The notes below the pieces were generated by a model. The model made no database searches, was not told the DNA's origin, and was given only the letters and a program-made list of their open reading frames with translations. DNA of 64,000 bases from Streptomyces sp. NBC_00083 (GTDB taxonomy: Bacteria; Actinomycetota; Actinomycetes; Streptomycetales; Streptomycetaceae): NCBI RefSeq assembly GCF_026343295.1, contig NZ_JAPELY010000003.1:372001-436000 (forward strand). The letters run 5' to 3'. This document shows positions 63,972-64,000 of this stretch, in pieces; positions within the stretch are counted from its first letter, which is position 1; every line of letters starts with the position of its first letter. The position numbers and the translations under genes are program-made.

Positions 63972-64000
63972 CCATGGAGGCCGAGAAACCCCCGCAGCCC
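63968..64000 (+). CDS. First codons of the next Mce-locus gene, probably a YrbE/MlaE permease
   Basis: A GTG at 63968 overlaps the Mkl-type stop (GTGA), and 11 codons follow before the window ends. Identity is inferred only from the usual gene order of Mce operons, in which a YrbE/MlaE permease comes next. Confidence 0.5.
   Translation, partial: MTMEAEKPPQP

Overview
The window looks like the chromosome of a Streptomyces or very close relative. Base composition is above 70% GC, GTG starts are common, neighbouring genes often overlap by 4 bp (ATGA or GTGA), and several actinobacterial families occur: an XRE/DUF5753 plus DUF397 pair, a DUF574 methyltransferase, GPP34, MmyB-type sensing domains, Mce-type transport and Tat-exported enzymes. 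All identifications come from reading the sequence; no database search was run.

Layout. 1-6.7 kb: a secreted M9 collagenase cut by the window edge, a methyltransferase, a WYL-type regulator divergent from a VOC protein, a rhomboid protease and a CopD-like membrane protein under an iron box. 7-13.5 kb: a secreted class C beta-lactamase-like hydrolase, argG converging on it, an MFS exporter, a SnoaL-like protein and an XRE-TPR regulator. 13.8-19.8 kb: a complete oligopeptide-type ABC importer with the two permeases and a fused double ATPase transcribed away from the binding lipoprotein. 19.9-25.8 kb: an IS701-type transposase homologue, a polyprenyl synthase, a ROK regulator and a DUF6445-like oxygenase. 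26-33.4 kb: Tat-exported phospholipase C, metG, a hydroxyisobutyrate dehydrogenase-like enzyme, a repeat array, and a coupled pair of secreted, membrane-anchored proteins, one with a VWA domain. 33.5-38.6 kb: a tight four-gene operon (XRE regulator, HEXXH metalloprotein, MAB_1171c-like membrane protein, FAD oxidoreductase) divergent from an MmyB-like protein. 38.9-42.2 kb: the threonine-to-glycine pathway genes tdh and kbl, then a LysR regulator. 42.2-45.4 kb: a small protein, a HATPase, XRE/DUF5753, DUF397 and a DUF574 methyltransferase. 45.5-51.5 kb: a secreted protein, GPP34, a YchJ-like protein, a DHA2 exporter carrying a C-terminal winged helix, and a urea transporter. 51.7-58.4 kb: a PucR-type regulator, a Pls-like membrane nonribosomal peptide synthetase and an overlapping Tat-exported M1 peptidase. 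58.7-62.2 kb: three secreted proteins, one of DUF6801 type. 62.9 kb to the end: the Mkl-type ATPase of an Mce system and the first codons of the next gene.

Two points stand out. The Pls-M1 pair suggests a cationic isopeptide polymer with its own degrading or self-protecting peptidase. A 12-bp palindrome, GRGAGCGCTCTC, recurs across the whole window inside and between genes far more often than base composition predicts. It often uses the rare codon GCT and forms a four-copy array at 31.1-31.3 kb.
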